Below are positions 42,402 through 51,804 of a stretch of 59,190 nt of DNA, in pieces. The stretch is taken from NCBI RefSeq assembly GCF_002270055.1, contig NZ_NIBG01000027.1:1-59190 (forward strand). The letters run 5' to 3'. Every line of letters starts with the position of its first letter. Within the stretch, counting starts at the first letter, position 1. The notes under the pieces are model-generated. The model was not told the origin of the DNA. It ran no database searches and was given only the letters and a program-made list of their open reading frames with translations. A program made the translations under genes and the position numbers. This DNA comes from Anaeromicrobium sediminis. Its GTDB lineage: Bacteria; Bacillota; Clostridia; Peptostreptococcales; Thermotaleaceae.

Positions 42402-43535
42402 TTGAAATCAAAATTGAAGAGGATTATTCCGCTAATAGTTCTAATTATTTTCAGTATGACTGTAGTTGTATATGGGGAAGACCCTATAGTTGGAGTTGTA
42501 ATAGACAATGAAACTACAGTGCAATTAAAAGCCAATATGAAGTCCCAAATTGTAGAAAACCTTGGTATAGGCGACAAAGTATATATAGACAAAGCAGAGG
42601 GCAAATGGTATAGGGTATCTACAGATGAAGGTAGATGGGGATTTGTTCACTCTGAAAATGTGTCTATTATAAATGAAGAAGAAGTTTTATTTGAAGATGC
42701 CACAGTGAATACAGGAAGTGTATTTGTCCTTAAGGAGCCTAATATAGACTCCAATATGATAGGAACACTAGGATTTCTAAGTAAGGTAACAGTTTTAAAT
42801 AAGAAAGATGATTGGGCCTATATATCCTTAGGAGATGAGCCCATAGGATGGACAAAATATGATGATTTGATTACCACATCCTCTTATCCAGAGGGAAAGG
42901 TTACTGAGGAGCAAGTTCAAGTATTAGACAAGAATTCCACAGATGGACAAGTACTATTTAATATTTCTAAGGGAGATATAGTAAAAATAAAAGATTATGA
43001 AGACAATTACTTTAAAATAGAAATTGATGAAAAAGAAGGTTGGATACTTACAGAAGATATTAAGACTGTACATAAAGATTATATAAAGGAATCTTTTGTT
43101 GTATCCAAAGTGGAAAAAAAGAATTTAACAGCACAAGAAGTATTTAAAGAAATTATAGAAAGTAGTAGACTACTAGGAGAGGATTATACAGCTACAGCCT
43201 ATGACTTATCCATAAAATCTTGTGGTAAAGCCATAGGAGCTAAATATAGAGGAATTACAAGGTCAGGTATAGATTTAAATGGTAAGCAGTGGGGAGATGC
43301 TATGGTAGTAGCAGTAGACCCAAGAGTAATACCACTTGGAAGTAAGGTGCTAGTTATGTTTGATGAATCTGATTGGAGAAAGAAATATAATGGTGTATAT
43401 TTAGCTGGAGACACAGGTGGTGGAGTAAAGGGAAAGACAGTAGATTTATATTTGGGAGATATAGGTAATAAAGAAATGAAAGAAGTCAGAGATTTTGGTA
43501 GAGCCTACAAAGTTAAATTATACATTATAGATTAA
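42402..43535 (+). CDS. Secreted SH3-domain and 3D-domain cell-wall protein
   Basis: 377 aa. Signal peptide (IIPLIVLIIFSMTVVVYG). Three bacterial SH3-like repeats between residues ~28 and ~225 (VQLKANMKSQIVENLGIGDK; VFVLKEPNIDSNMIGTLGF; VQVLDKNSTDGQVLFNIS). C-terminal 3D domain ~260-377: DYTATAYDLS, GITRSGIDL, VAVDPRVIPLGSKVLV and AGDTGGGVKGKTVDLYL, carrying the three Asp that name the domain (lytic transglycosylase fold, as in MltA and resuscitation-type factors). Likely cleaves peptidoglycan at the wall. TTG start with AAGGAGG 8 nt upstream. Confidence 0.9.
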   Translation: MKSKLKRIIPLIVLIIFSMTVVVYGEDPIVGVVIDNETTVQLKANMKSQIVENLGIGDKVYIDKAEGKWYRVSTDEGRWGFVHSENVSIINEEEVLFEDATVNTGSVFVLKEPNIDSNMIGTLGFLSKVTVLNKKDDWAYISLGDEPIGWTKYDDLITTSSYPEGKVTEEQVQVLDKNSTDGQVLFNISKGDIVKIKDYEDNYFKIEIDEKEGWILTEDIKTVHKDYIKESFVVSKVEKKNLTAQEVFKEIIESSRLLGEDYTATAYDLSIKSCGKAIGAKYRGITRSGIDLNGKQWGDAMVVAVDPRVIPLGSKVLVMFDESDWRKKYNGVYLAGDTGGGVKGKTVDLYLGDIGNKEMKEVRDFGRAYKVKLYIID

Positions 43536-43587
43536 ATAAGCTAAACATTTTTATTATTATATTAATATAATAATAAAAAATTTAAAT

Positions 43588-43635
43588 GGCATGGAATTCA
43601 TATGTTTTATACATATTATTCCATGTCATTTTATT
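43588..43635 (+). terminator. Hairpin after the 3D protein gene
   Basis: GGCATGGAAT ... ATTCCATGTC with inner ATATGT/ACATAT, followed by a weak ATTTTATTT tail. Confidence 0.6.
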
Positions 43636-43715
43636 TCGCAATATTAAAGAAAATAATAAATTTCATATATTTTCAAAATGTGATAAAATTATGAAATGTG
43701 TGGGGGTGAATACAT

Positions 43716-45713
43716 ATGAAAAAAAGAAAAAAAATAAGAAATAGGTTAATAGCCATGCTTATGCTAATAACCTTATGTCCTTTAATGCTACTGGGTGTAA
43801 TGTCATATGGAAAGTCAGAAAAAGTATTAAAGGAAAACCTAGTTCTATCTTCAAAAAATTCTATAGAAGGGATAAATGAAAGTATATCAAATTTTTTATT
43901 AAACACTGAAGAAATTATAAACATAGGTGTAGACAACAAACACTTTAAAGAACTAGCAGAGAAAAAGGAAAGAATAGAATTAAATGAAGAAATTGTTATG
44001 GAAATGTTGAAAAACATGCAGGAAAACGATGAAAATATAGTTAGTATTTATATGGGTACTAAAGATGGAGATATGTATCTTTATCCAGCAGATGATTTAA
44101 CTGGATATGATCCAAGGACTAGAGGCTGGTATCAAGATGCATTAAAAAATAAAGACTTTGTCATTTGGACAGAACCATATATTGATGCAACTACAGATGA
44201 AATAGTAATAACTCCAGCAAAAGCTGTGGAATACAATGGTGAATTGGTAGGGGTTATAGGTATAGACCTAGAAATCAATAGGTTAGCAAAGGAATTATCA
44301 AAAAAGACCATAGGAAAAGATGGATATGTGTACATAACCGATAAAAACGGTATAATGATAAGCCATAGAAATGGAGAAATTGTAGGAACTGATGAAGCTA
44401 CAAAATGGGCTTCCTGGAATTCTATTCAAAATAATGATAGTGATTTTATTGATTACGAGGAAGATGGTCAAAAGAATTTTGCTACTTTTGAAACAGTTGA
44501 AAGAACTAAGTGGAAGATAGTAGGTGTCTTAAGTGAAAAGGAGTTATTAGACAGTACTAATGGTATTAAAATGTTTATGGTATACATTGGAATAGGTACA
44601 TTATTAGTCTGTATATTCATATCACTACATATAGCAAATGGAATATCTAAACCATTAAATACTTTAAAAGGAGTTTTTTCACAGATTTCAAAGGGTGATT
44701 TAACTGTGAGAGTAAAAACTCACAAGAATGATGAATTTGGAGAAATTGAAGATGACTTTAATCATATGGTGGAAAGCATTCAAAACTTAATAGGGGAAAT
44801 GAAAGAATCCTCCCATGTAGTAATGGATTCATCTGAATCTTTAGGGAACATAACGGAAGAATCTGTACAAGCTGTAACAGAAGTAGCTAAAACCATAGAA
44901 GAAATTGCACTTGGTGCAAATGAACAAGCAATGAATACAGAAAATGGAGCTGTAAAGGTAAATGAATTAGGTACACAAATAGACTCCATAGCTAATTTAG
45001 CTAATAACATGAAAAGCATATCTAGTGAAACAGAAAAGTTAACTACAACTGGTTTAAATAAAGTAAAAATACTTACAAATAAATCTAAAGATTCCTATGA
45101 AAGCTCAGTGAAAGTAAATGAAATAGTAGGAATGGTAGATGAAAAAGCCAAAAATATTGGAGTAATAATAGATACCATATCTCAGATATCAGAACAAACT
45201 AATTTATTAGCTTTAAATGCAGCTATAGAATCAGCTAGAGCTGGTGAACATGGAAGAGGATTTTCAGTAGTAGCAGAAGAAGTGAGAAAGTTAGCAGAAG
45301 AATCTTCTAATGCAGCTAATGAAATAAGGAGTTTAATAGAATCCATTCAAAAGGAATCTAAAGATGCCGTAAATGCCATGGGTAAAGTAAGTGAAATAAT
45401 AGAGGAACAAGATGCAGTAGTAGGGGAAACTAGTGAAATATTTAACAATATGTATGGTTCCATAGAAGGATTGACAAAGGCTATAGACGAGATACAAGAA
45501 AATAGTAACAATGTGGTATTAAATAAAAATCACATAGTAGAGAGTATAGGAAGTATGTCAGCATCAGCAGAAGAAACATCGGCAGCTACACAGCAGGTAT
45601 CTGCCACAGTAGAAGAGCAACTAGCTTCTATGGAACAAGTATCTAGCCATTCTCAGGAACTAAAAAAACTATCTCATAAGTTAGAAGAAACAGTAGAACA
45701 ATTTAAAATATAA
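43716..45713 (+). CDS. Methyl-accepting chemotaxis protein, dCache amino-acid-type sensor
   Basis: 665 aa. TM1 ~10-32, an extracellular dCache domain ~35-285, TM2 ~288-310 ([20 protein letters not shown]), HAMP, then the signalling domain with hairpin tip [20 protein letters not shown]. The sensor carries the spacing Y131-x4-R136-x-W138-Y139, then Y155-x-D157, then D184 ([19 protein letters not shown]), the pattern of amino-acid-binding dCache_1AA domains. Relays attractant signals to CheA. GGGGGTGA precedes the ATG. Own terminator; tandem with a paralogue. Confidence 0.93.
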   Translation: MKKRKKIRNRLIAMLMLITLCPLMLLGVMSYGKSEKVLKENLVLSSKNSIEGINESISNFLLNTEEIINIGVDNKHFKELAEKKERIELNEEIVMEMLKNMQENDENIVSIYMGTKDGDMYLYPADDLTGYDPRTRGWYQDALKNKDFVIWTEPYIDATTDEIVITPAKAVEYNGELVGVIGIDLEINRLAKELSKKTIGKDGYVYITDKNGIMISHRNGEIVGTDEATKWASWNSIQNNDSDFIDYEEDGQKNFATFETVERTKWKIVGVLSEKELLDSTNGIKMFMVYIGIGTLLVCIFISLHIANGISKPLNTLKGVFSQISKGDLTVRVKTHKNDEFGEIEDDFNHMVESIQNLIGEMKESSHVVMDSSESLGNITEESVQAVTEVAKTIEEIALGANEQAMNTENGAVKVNELGTQIDSIANLANNMKSISSETEKLTTTGLNKVKILTNKSKDSYESSVKVNEIVGMVDEKAKNIGVIIDTISQISEQTNLLALNAAIESARAGEHGRGFSVVAEEVRKLAEESSNAANEIRSLIESIQKESKDAVNAMGKVSEIIEEQDAVVGETSEIFNNMYGSIEGLTKAIDEIQENSNNVVLNKNHIVESIGSMSASAEETSAATQQVSATVEEQLASMEQVSSHSQELKKLSHKLEETVEQFKI

Positions 45714-45723
45714 TTATTAACAA

Positions 45724-45756
45724 AAAGAGGATCATTAGATATAATGATCCTCTTTT
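45724..45756 (+). terminator. Intrinsic terminator of the first complete chemoreceptor
   Basis: AAAGAGGATCATTA / TAATGATCCTCTTT with a short T run. Confidence 0.8.
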
Positions 45757-45774
45757 CACTTTATATACAAGTGC

Positions 45775-45896
45775 GTATAATTCTGCCTTGTCACGGCAAG
45801 ATAGGACTAAAGACCTAAAAAAACAAAAAATTACAAAAAAATACACTATTCGCTACAAAGTAGTTAAAAAAATGGTAAACTTTACTTATATACTTT
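45775..45896 (+). other. Structured leader of the second chemoreceptor gene
   Basis: Contains TGCC-TTGTCAC-GGCA overlapping CTTG/CAAG, AGG-ACTAAAG-ACCT, CTAC-AAA-GTAG and GTAAA/TTTAC pairings ahead of the gene. It does not match the riboswitch consensus sequences I know (cyclic di-GMP classes were considered). Probably ordinary upstream sequence, possibly regulatory. Confidence 0.3.
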
Positions 45897-45917
45897 GTGG
45901 AGGTGGATGTAGGAGAT

Positions 45918-47918
45918 ATGAAGAAAAGAGGGAAGGTAAAAAATCGATTAATTGTTATACTTATGATTATGGCAATTGTACCTTTACTTGCATTAGGGTT
46001 CTTAACCTATGGCAAAACGGAAGATGTTTTAGAGAATAACCTTACGTTATCATCTAAATATGCCATTGAAGCTGTAAATGAACAAATAAACATGTATTTA
46101 GATAATATTGAAAGTGAAGTAATGATTATTTCTAACGATGAAGTATTCTATGAACTAGCAGACAATGATAACCCTGGTGTGGAAGGTGAAACTCGTGTGA
46201 GAAATGTGTTAGATAATATTAAGCAAAGTGATAAAGATTTAATGTTTTTATACCTAGGAACTAAAAATGGGGATATGTATATGGAACCAAATGACCAATT
46301 ATCAGATGGTTATGATCCTAGGATGAGACCTTGGTATAAGGATGCAGTAAGTAATAAAGGGAAAATAGTTTGGACAGAACCATATATTGATGATACAACT
46401 GGAGAAACCGTAATAACCTGTACTAAAGCATTAGAAAAAGATGGTCAAGTAATTGGAGTTGTGGGAATAGATTTAAATTTAAAAACTCTATCTGAAAATG
46501 TTGCCAAAAAGACTATAGGGAAAGATGGATATATATACATAACAGATAAAGATGGTATTATGATAAGTCATAAGAAGAAAGAGTTAATAGGAAAAGATGA
46601 CGCCACTAAATTAACATGTTGGGATAATATAAAAAGTAATAAAAGTGATTTCATTAGGTATGAATTCCAAGGAGCAGATAAGTTTGCAGCCTTCACAACT
46701 AACGAAAAAATGGGATGGAAGATTATTGGTGCTCTTAATGAGGATGAATTAGTATCGGACACAGCAGCCATTAAGACGTTTATATTAATTATTATTGCTA
46801 TAACCTTATTATTAGCCATTGGAGTGTCTTTAATGATTGCTAGTGGTATTTCTAAACCACTAAATTCTTTAAAGAAGACGATTAGTCAAGTGGCAGCAGG
46901 AGATTTAAGGGTTAAAGCGCAAACTAATAGAAATGATGAATTTGGTGAAATTGAAGATGCCGTTAATGACATGATTGAAAATATTAGGGATTTAATAAAA
47001 GGAACTCAAGAATCGTCTAAGGTAGTATTAGAATCTTCTATGGCGTTAGGTACCATAACTAATGAAACTACAGTGGCAGCAACAGAAGTGGCAAGAACCA
47101 TAGAAGAAATAGCTACTGGAGCGAATGAACAGGCTAAAGATACGGAAAATGGAGTTATAAAGATAAATGAATTAGCAGAAGAAATAGACATGATAGGCCA
47201 ATCTACAGCTACCATGAAAGATATATCTAATGAGACTGGTTCATTAACTGTGGAAGGTTTAAACAAAGTTAAAGAATTAACTCAAAAATCAAAAGAAACC
47301 TATGATGCAACTGTGAAAGTAAATGATGTGGTTGAAATGGTAGATGAAAAGGCTAAAAATATAGGGATGATAACAGAGGCCATATCTCAAATTGCAGAAC
47401 AAACTAATTTACTTGCATTAAATGCAGCTATAGAATCGGCTAGAGCTGGAGAACATGGTAGAGGATTCTCTGTAGTTGCAGAAGAAGTGAGAAAATTAGC
47501 AGAAGAATCATCTAATGCGGCTAATGAAATTAGGGATTTAATAGGAGCTATACAAAAGGAGTCCAAATATGCAGTAGAAGCCGTGGGAAAAGTAAATGAG
47601 ATTATGAAGGAACAAGACGTGGCTGTAGAAGAAACTAATAGCATATTTAATCAAATGTCTAAGTCTATAGAAAATCTCATAGGTAGAATAGAAGATGTAA
47701 GGGAGAATGGAAACGCTGTAGGGGCTAACAAGGACGCCATAGTTAATGTAATAGAAAATATATCAGCGGCTTCAGAACAAACATCTGCATCTACTCAAGA
47801 AGTATCTGCTACTACGGAAGAACAATTGGCATCTATGGAACAAGTGTCTTCCCATGCAGAGGACTTAAAGGAATTAGCTCATAAATTAGAAGATGAAGTA
47901 AATAAATTTAAAATATAG
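45918..47918 (+). CDS. Methyl-accepting chemotaxis protein, dCache amino-acid-type sensor (paralogue)
   Basis: 666 aa, same architecture as the preceding gene: TM1 ([17 protein letters not shown]), dCache ~35-285, TM2 ([20 protein letters not shown]), HAMP, and signalling domain with the identical tip [20 protein letters not shown]. Ligand pattern Y132-x4-R137-x-W139-Y140, Y156-x-D158, D185. ATG 45918 ([11 protein letters not shown]) aligns with the paralogue start. The frame opens at a GTG 21 nt earlier, but that has no upstream site, while GGAGGTGG lies before the ATG. A tandem duplication with diverged sensors suggests different amino-acid specificities. Confidence 0.93.
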   Translation: MKKRGKVKNRLIVILMIMAIVPLLALGFLTYGKTEDVLENNLTLSSKYAIEAVNEQINMYLDNIESEVMIISNDEVFYELADNDNPGVEGETRVRNVLDNIKQSDKDLMFLYLGTKNGDMYMEPNDQLSDGYDPRMRPWYKDAVSNKGKIVWTEPYIDDTTGETVITCTKALEKDGQVIGVVGIDLNLKTLSENVAKKTIGKDGYIYITDKDGIMISHKKKELIGKDDATKLTCWDNIKSNKSDFIRYEFQGADKFAAFTTNEKMGWKIIGALNEDELVSDTAAIKTFILIIIAITLLLAIGVSLMIASGISKPLNSLKKTISQVAAGDLRVKAQTNRNDEFGEIEDAVNDMIENIRDLIKGTQESSKVVLESSMALGTITNETTVAATEVARTIEEIATGANEQAKDTENGVIKINELAEEIDMIGQSTATMKDISNETGSLTVEGLNKVKELTQKSKETYDATVKVNDVVEMVDEKAKNIGMITEAISQIAEQTNLLALNAAIESARAGEHGRGFSVVAEEVRKLAEESSNAANEIRDLIGAIQKESKYAVEAVGKVNEIMKEQDVAVEETNSIFNQMSKSIENLIGRIEDVRENGNAVGANKDAIVNVIENISAASEQTSASTQEVSATTEEQLASMEQVSSHAEDLKELAHKLEDEVNKFKI

Positions 47919-47935
47919 GATTAAAATAAAAATAA

Positions 47936-47980
47936 AAGGGATGATTATTGAAGTTTCAATAATCATCCCTTAAGTTTTTT
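47936..47980. terminator. Bidirectional terminator
   Basis: AAGGGATGATTATTG / CAATAATCATCCCTT, with T-rich tails on both strands; ends the chemoreceptor (+) and the lipoprotein gene (-). Confidence 0.85.
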
Positions 47981-48392
47981 AAAATTTTATAGCACGTTGA
48001 AATTCAGGTTTTCCTTTTAATTTTGCTACTAAAAATGGATTATCTAGTGCAGTAGTAACCACACTGTCCTTTGGTGGTTCTATTATGGAGTAATCCACAT
48101 ATAAATAGTCATCATCACTATATAAGTCCTTCAAATGGATATTATATCCCACCGTATTTTGCGTACTACCTACTATTAATAGATAAGTTTGTCCATTTAT
48201 GACTTCAGAATATAAACCTTCTTTATCCTTATTATTAAGTATCCATTTGGATAATTGTTCTTCATTAGATAACTTTTCCATTTTCAATTGTGTATAAGCT
48301 AGAGGATTATTTTTAGATTTGTCTTTAAAACAACCAAATACTAATACGGTAGATAGAAGTATTAAACCTATAATTAACAATGTTTTTTTCAT
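47979..48392 (-). CDS. PrcB-like lipoprotein
   Basis: 137 aa. Lipobox LVFGC with Cys21. The C-terminal ~80 residues (TYLLIVGSTQNTVGYNIHLK ... YVDYSIIEPPKDSV ... NPFLVAKLKG) resemble the PrcB C-terminal domain of protease-associated proteins (the PrcB of Treponema binds a partner protease). No protease gene is adjacent, so the role is unknown. GGGGGGTAC upstream of the ATG on the minus strand. Confidence 0.75.
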   Translation of the reverse strand: MKKTLLIIGLILLSTVLVFGCFKDKSKNNPLAYTQLKMEKLSNEEQLSKWILNNKDKEGLYSEVINGQTYLLIVGSTQNTVGYNIHLKDLYSDDDYLYVDYSIIEPPKDSVVTTALDNPFLVAKLKGKPEFQRAIKF

Positions 48393-48500
48393 AATAAAGT
48401 ACCCCCCTATACTGCGTCTTCATATGTTAGACTTATTATAACTTAAAAAGTTCCTGGAAAAACTTAAAAATAGATTAAAATTATGTTATAGAAATATTAC

Positions 48501-48565
48501 TAAATTATTTACCCAATAATTAAAATGTTAAAATTAAATATTGGAATTGTTGGGTAAATAATTTA
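48501..48565. repeat. Long inverted repeat upstream of the YcdB/SLH gene
   Basis: Arms 48501-48521 and 48545-48565 pair over 21 bp (one wobble), core ATTTACCCAA/TTGGGTAAAT, with a 23-nt AT-rich loop. It lies in the 285-bp divergent intergenic region (48393-48677). Could be an operator, a remnant element or a terminator. Confidence 0.6.
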
Positions 48566-48677
48566 AAAAAAACATAATTTTAAAAAATGGAACATTATTT
48601 ATATAATATACGTCATAAATATGTGGAAAGTATTAAAGAACAATGATAGTTATGTGAAGAAATTATAAGAAGGGGCG

Positions 48678-50744
48678 ATGAAAATGAAGGGGAAAATATG
48701 TAAGATTTTAGTATTAATACTTTTATTTACTAGTATTGGTACTACCATGGCATTTGGTCAAGATATGGGCTTAGAAGAAGCAATACATAAAGCTAAAGAA
48801 AAAGTGAATATACCAAATCAGTACGAGAAATTTAACTACAATGTGTACACCATAAGTGATAAAAAAATATGGGGAATGAATTGGGTCAATGAAAAAACTA
48901 ATGAATCTATTCATGTATCCGTTAATGAAGATGGGGATATGGTGTCATATAGATATTACGATGGAAAGTACAACAAAGAAAATAAAATACCTAGATATAG
49001 TAAGGATGAGGCCATAAAAGAGGCTAAGGATTTCATAAAAGAAATGGATCCTAACTTATTAGATGAAGTGAAATATGAGTATGACAAAAAAGAAAAATTA
49101 CCAGTTAGAAAATATAGTATGTTTTTCTATAGAGTAATAGATGATATTCCTTTTTATGAAAATGGCATAGAAGTAAGTGTAGATTCAGATACGGGTAAAG
49201 TAATTAGTTACAACAAAATGTGGGATACTATGAAATTCCCTAGCAATAAAAATATTATTAGTGAAGATAAGGCTAAGGAAATATTTAAAAAAGATCTAGG
49301 GTTAGAGCTAGTTTATAAATTTAAGTATGAAGAAGATGTGGTAAAACCTTATTTAGCATATGTACTTAAGTATGATAGACAAAATAGCATAGATGCTAAT
49401 ACGGGTAAAGTAGTAAAAGCTGATTATTACTACATTGATTATCCAAGATATGGAAATGTTACTATGAAAGAAGATAAGGCAGCCGTACGTTCCCTATCTC
49501 CAGAAGAGCAAAAGGCTGTAGATTCTTCAAAGGATATAATGAGCAAGGAAAAGGCAGAAAAAATAGCTAGAAGTATAGACGAATTAAATATAGGAAGTGA
49601 ATATAAATTAGAAAATGCAAACATATATAAAGTTTATCCACAAAATGAAAGATTCAAGTGGGAGTTATACTTTAAAAAAGAAGAAGATAAAAAATATGAC
49701 TATGTAAATGTGAGTTTAGATGCCAAGGATGGAAAGGTATTAAGTTTTTATAAAGGTAGAGAATACACTAATGAAAAGGGTAAATATGAAAAAGAAGAAG
49801 CTAAAAAGATGGTGGAGAAATTCTTAGAAAAGTTTTCTATAGATTATAAGAACACTGCTTATAAGGAGTATGATGAAGTATCATATGAAAACATAGAAAT
49901 GCCTGGTCACTATACTTTTACATACAGAAGATTAGTAAATAATATTCCTGTAAGAGATAATTTCATAAGAGTTACCTTTAACAATGTAACGGGAGAAATT
50001 CAGTCATATAATTTAAATTGGTTTGATGTAAAATTCCCAACAGGAAATACCATATCTCTAGATGAGGCATATGATATTATGTTTAAAGAAATGGGTATGG
50101 AACTGAATTTTAGAAGAAGATATGAAAAACCTAAATTAATGCCTGCTAATAAAAACTGTAATGTGGCCTTAGTATATTCTATAAAAGGTCATTATCCAGT
50201 TATATATGATGGTATAACAGGCAAATTATTAGACTATAATGGTAAACCTATAATAATAGAAAATGAAGAAAATAGTAAAACAATAAGTGGGCATAAATAT
50301 GAAAAAGAAATGAATGGGTTAAGTGAATACGGTATATTATCCATTGAAGAAGGATTTAATCCGGATAGTAAAATACTTCAAAAGGATTTTTTAAAGTTAA
50401 CATTAAACGCTGTGGGACAATATTATAAGAAAGATGATATGGATGAAATGTACAGAGTGTTAATGAATAAGAACATTATTAAAGAAGAAGAAAAAAATCC
50501 AGAAGGTATGGTAACAGAACAAGAAGCAGCCAAGTTTATAGTAAGGGCTTTAGGCTATGAGGAGATAGCTAAATTAGGAGATATATTTAAGTATCCATAT
50601 AATCCTAATGCAGTAGATGAAGAATATATTGGATATATTACTATAGCTAACAAGTTAAGCATTATTAAGGATGAATTTAAGCCTAATAGTGATTTAACAA
50701 ATGGAAGATCAGCTTATATGATATACAACTATTTAACAAGATAG
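48678..50744 (+). CDS. Secreted YcdB/PepSY-type surface protein with SLH-like C-terminus
   Basis: 688 aa. Signal peptide (ILVLILLFTSIGTTMAFGQ). Four or so repeats of the YcdB/YcdC-PepSY type, with alternating 'xAIKxAxxFxxE', 'FYRVIDDIPFYENGIEVSVD', 'GKVISYNKMW' and 'FPxxxxISxDxAxEIF' blocks (~25-520). The C-terminal ~150 residues look like two diverged SLH modules (FNPDSKILQKDFLKLTLNAV; AAKFIVRALGYEE; FKPNSDLTNGRSAYMIYNYL), which would anchor it to the wall. The function of such proteins is unknown; PepSY repeats may inhibit proteases. AGGGGCGATG precedes the ATG. Confidence 0.82.
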   Translation: MKMKGKICKILVLILLFTSIGTTMAFGQDMGLEEAIHKAKEKVNIPNQYEKFNYNVYTISDKKIWGMNWVNEKTNESIHVSVNEDGDMVSYRYYDGKYNKENKIPRYSKDEAIKEAKDFIKEMDPNLLDEVKYEYDKKEKLPVRKYSMFFYRVIDDIPFYENGIEVSVDSDTGKVISYNKMWDTMKFPSNKNIISEDKAKEIFKKDLGLELVYKFKYEEDVVKPYLAYVLKYDRQNSIDANTGKVVKADYYYIDYPRYGNVTMKEDKAAVRSLSPEEQKAVDSSKDIMSKEKAEKIARSIDELNIGSEYKLENANIYKVYPQNERFKWELYFKKEEDKKYDYVNVSLDAKDGKVLSFYKGREYTNEKGKYEKEEAKKMVEKFLEKFSIDYKNTAYKEYDEVSYENIEMPGHYTFTYRRLVNNIPVRDNFIRVTFNNVTGEIQSYNLNWFDVKFPTGNTISLDEAYDIMFKEMGMELNFRRRYEKPKLMPANKNCNVALVYSIKGHYPVIYDGITGKLLDYNGKPIIIENEENSKTISGHKYEKEMNGLSEYGILSIEEGFNPDSKILQKDFLKLTLNAVGQYYKKDDMDEMYRVLMNKNIIKEEEKNPEGMVTEQEAAKFIVRALGYEEIAKLGDIFKYPYNPNAVDEEYIGYITIANKLSIIKDEFKPNSDLTNGRSAYMIYNYLTR

Positions 50745-50750
50745 ATTAGA

Positions 50751-50777
50751 TACGCAGCCTTTGGCTGCGTATTTTTT
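50751..50777 (+). terminator. Intrinsic terminator of the YcdB/SLH gene
   Basis: TACGCAGCC-TTT-GGCTGCGTA then six T; the T-tract merges with repeat copy C. Confidence 0.9.
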
Positions 50778-50941
50778 ATCCCTAAGGAAATTATAATACC
50801 ATGAAATTTGTGGATAAAAAATTAAGGGGGTTGTAGGGGAAGGATTCCCCTGCCTCTTTAAAGGAGGGTGCTCAGCAACTTCAGTTGCGTCGAAGGGAAC
50901 CATAGGGTTCCATAGCGAAGCATACGAAGTATGTATTTTTT
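50772..50941 (+). repeat. Structured interspersed repeat, copy C
   Basis: Outer stem TTTTTTATCC (50772-50781) with GGATAAAAAA (50812-50821). Hairpin GGGGAA/TTCCCC. GCAAC-TTCA-GTTGC. GGAACC-ATAG-GGTTCC. CATAC-GAA-GTATG followed by a T run. The rest of the gap (50942-51087) is the promoter region of the next operon. Confidence 0.8.
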
Positions 50942-51053
50942 ATGTCTATATATGTAAGAATTTCTTACATATTAGTAACAATTAAGTTTATTTTAAGGTA
51001 AATATGATATTATTTATATGTTAATTTAAGGTTAATTATCTTCCAGAGGGTGT

Positions 51054-51062
51054 TGGTATAAT
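51054..51062 (+). promoter_or_regulatory. Extended -10 promoter of ABC system 3
   Basis: TGGTATAAT is an extended -10 (TG-N-TATAAT); no good -35 is seen. Confidence 0.45.
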
Positions 51063-51087
51063 ATAGTTTGAAAGTTAAAGTTGAGGG

Positions 51088-51804
51088 GTGGTATTTATTA
51101 ATGCTATAGATATTAAAAACGTTAGGAAAGTTTTTCGAGTTGGAGAAGAAAAAGTTGTGGCCTTAGATGATGTGTCATTGGAGGTTAAAGCTGGGGAAGT
51201 ATGTTGTTTATTAGGTACATCCGGGTCAGGTAAGTCTACTTTGTTAAATATGATGGCGGGCTTGGAAAAGCCTACTAAGGGTATTATTAGTATAGCAGGT
51301 CGTAGAGTTGATAAAATGACGGAAGAGCAATTGGCTATCTTTAGGCAAAAGGAAATAGGATTCGTATTCCAATCATATAATTTACTTACTTCTCTTACGG
51401 CCCTTGAAAATGTGAGCTTGCCTTTGACTTTTAGAGGGTTTAGTAAAAAGGTAAGGGAAAAGCATGGGAAGGAAATATTAAGGGCAGTAGGACTTGAGAA
51501 GTATGTAACCCATAAGCCAACTCAGATGAGTGGAGGACAGCAACAAAGGGTTGGAATCGCTCGCGCTTTTGTAAGTAAACCTCCTATAGTTTTTGCTGAT
51601 GAGCCAACGGGAAACCTAGATTCTAGGACTACTGAGGAAGTTATGAACTTAATATTAAAAATAGCTAAGGACAATAATCAAACATTGATTATTGTAACCC
51701 ATGATAGAAGTATTGCAGAATATGCAGATAAGGTTGTCTATATATTAGATGGAAATATACAAAAGATAGAAACTAGGGAGGAAAGAGAATGTACAGAAGA
51801 ATAA
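51088..51804 (+). CDS. MacB/LolD-type ABC transporter ATPase of system 3
   Basis: 238 aa. Walker A GTSGSGKST (Thr for the usual Pro), Q-loop FVFQSYNLLTSL, signature MSGGQQQRVGIARAF, Walker [14 protein letters not shown], switch His in IVTHD. The start is uncertain: GTG 51088 is the only standard start codon, but it overlaps the GAGGGGTGG site; an ATT at 51097 would be better spaced and give INAIDIKNVRKVF. Overlaps the next gene by 16 nt, so translation is coupled. Confidence 0.92.
   Translation: MVFINAIDIKNVRKVFRVGEEKVVALDDVSLEVKAGEVCCLLGTSGSGKSTLLNMMAGLEKPTKGIISIAGRRVDKMTEEQLAIFRQKEIGFVFQSYNLLTSLTALENVSLPLTFRGFSKKVREKHGKEILRAVGLEKYVTHKPTQMSGGQQQRVGIARAFVSKPPIVFADEPTGNLDSRTTEEVMNLILKIAKDNNQTLIIVTHDRSIAEYADKVVYILDGNIQKIETREERECTEE

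Noticed and set aside
45775-45896. Cyclic di-GMP riboswitch before the second chemoreceptor
   Set aside because: The conserved cores of the classes I know are not present; only short local hairpins are seen.
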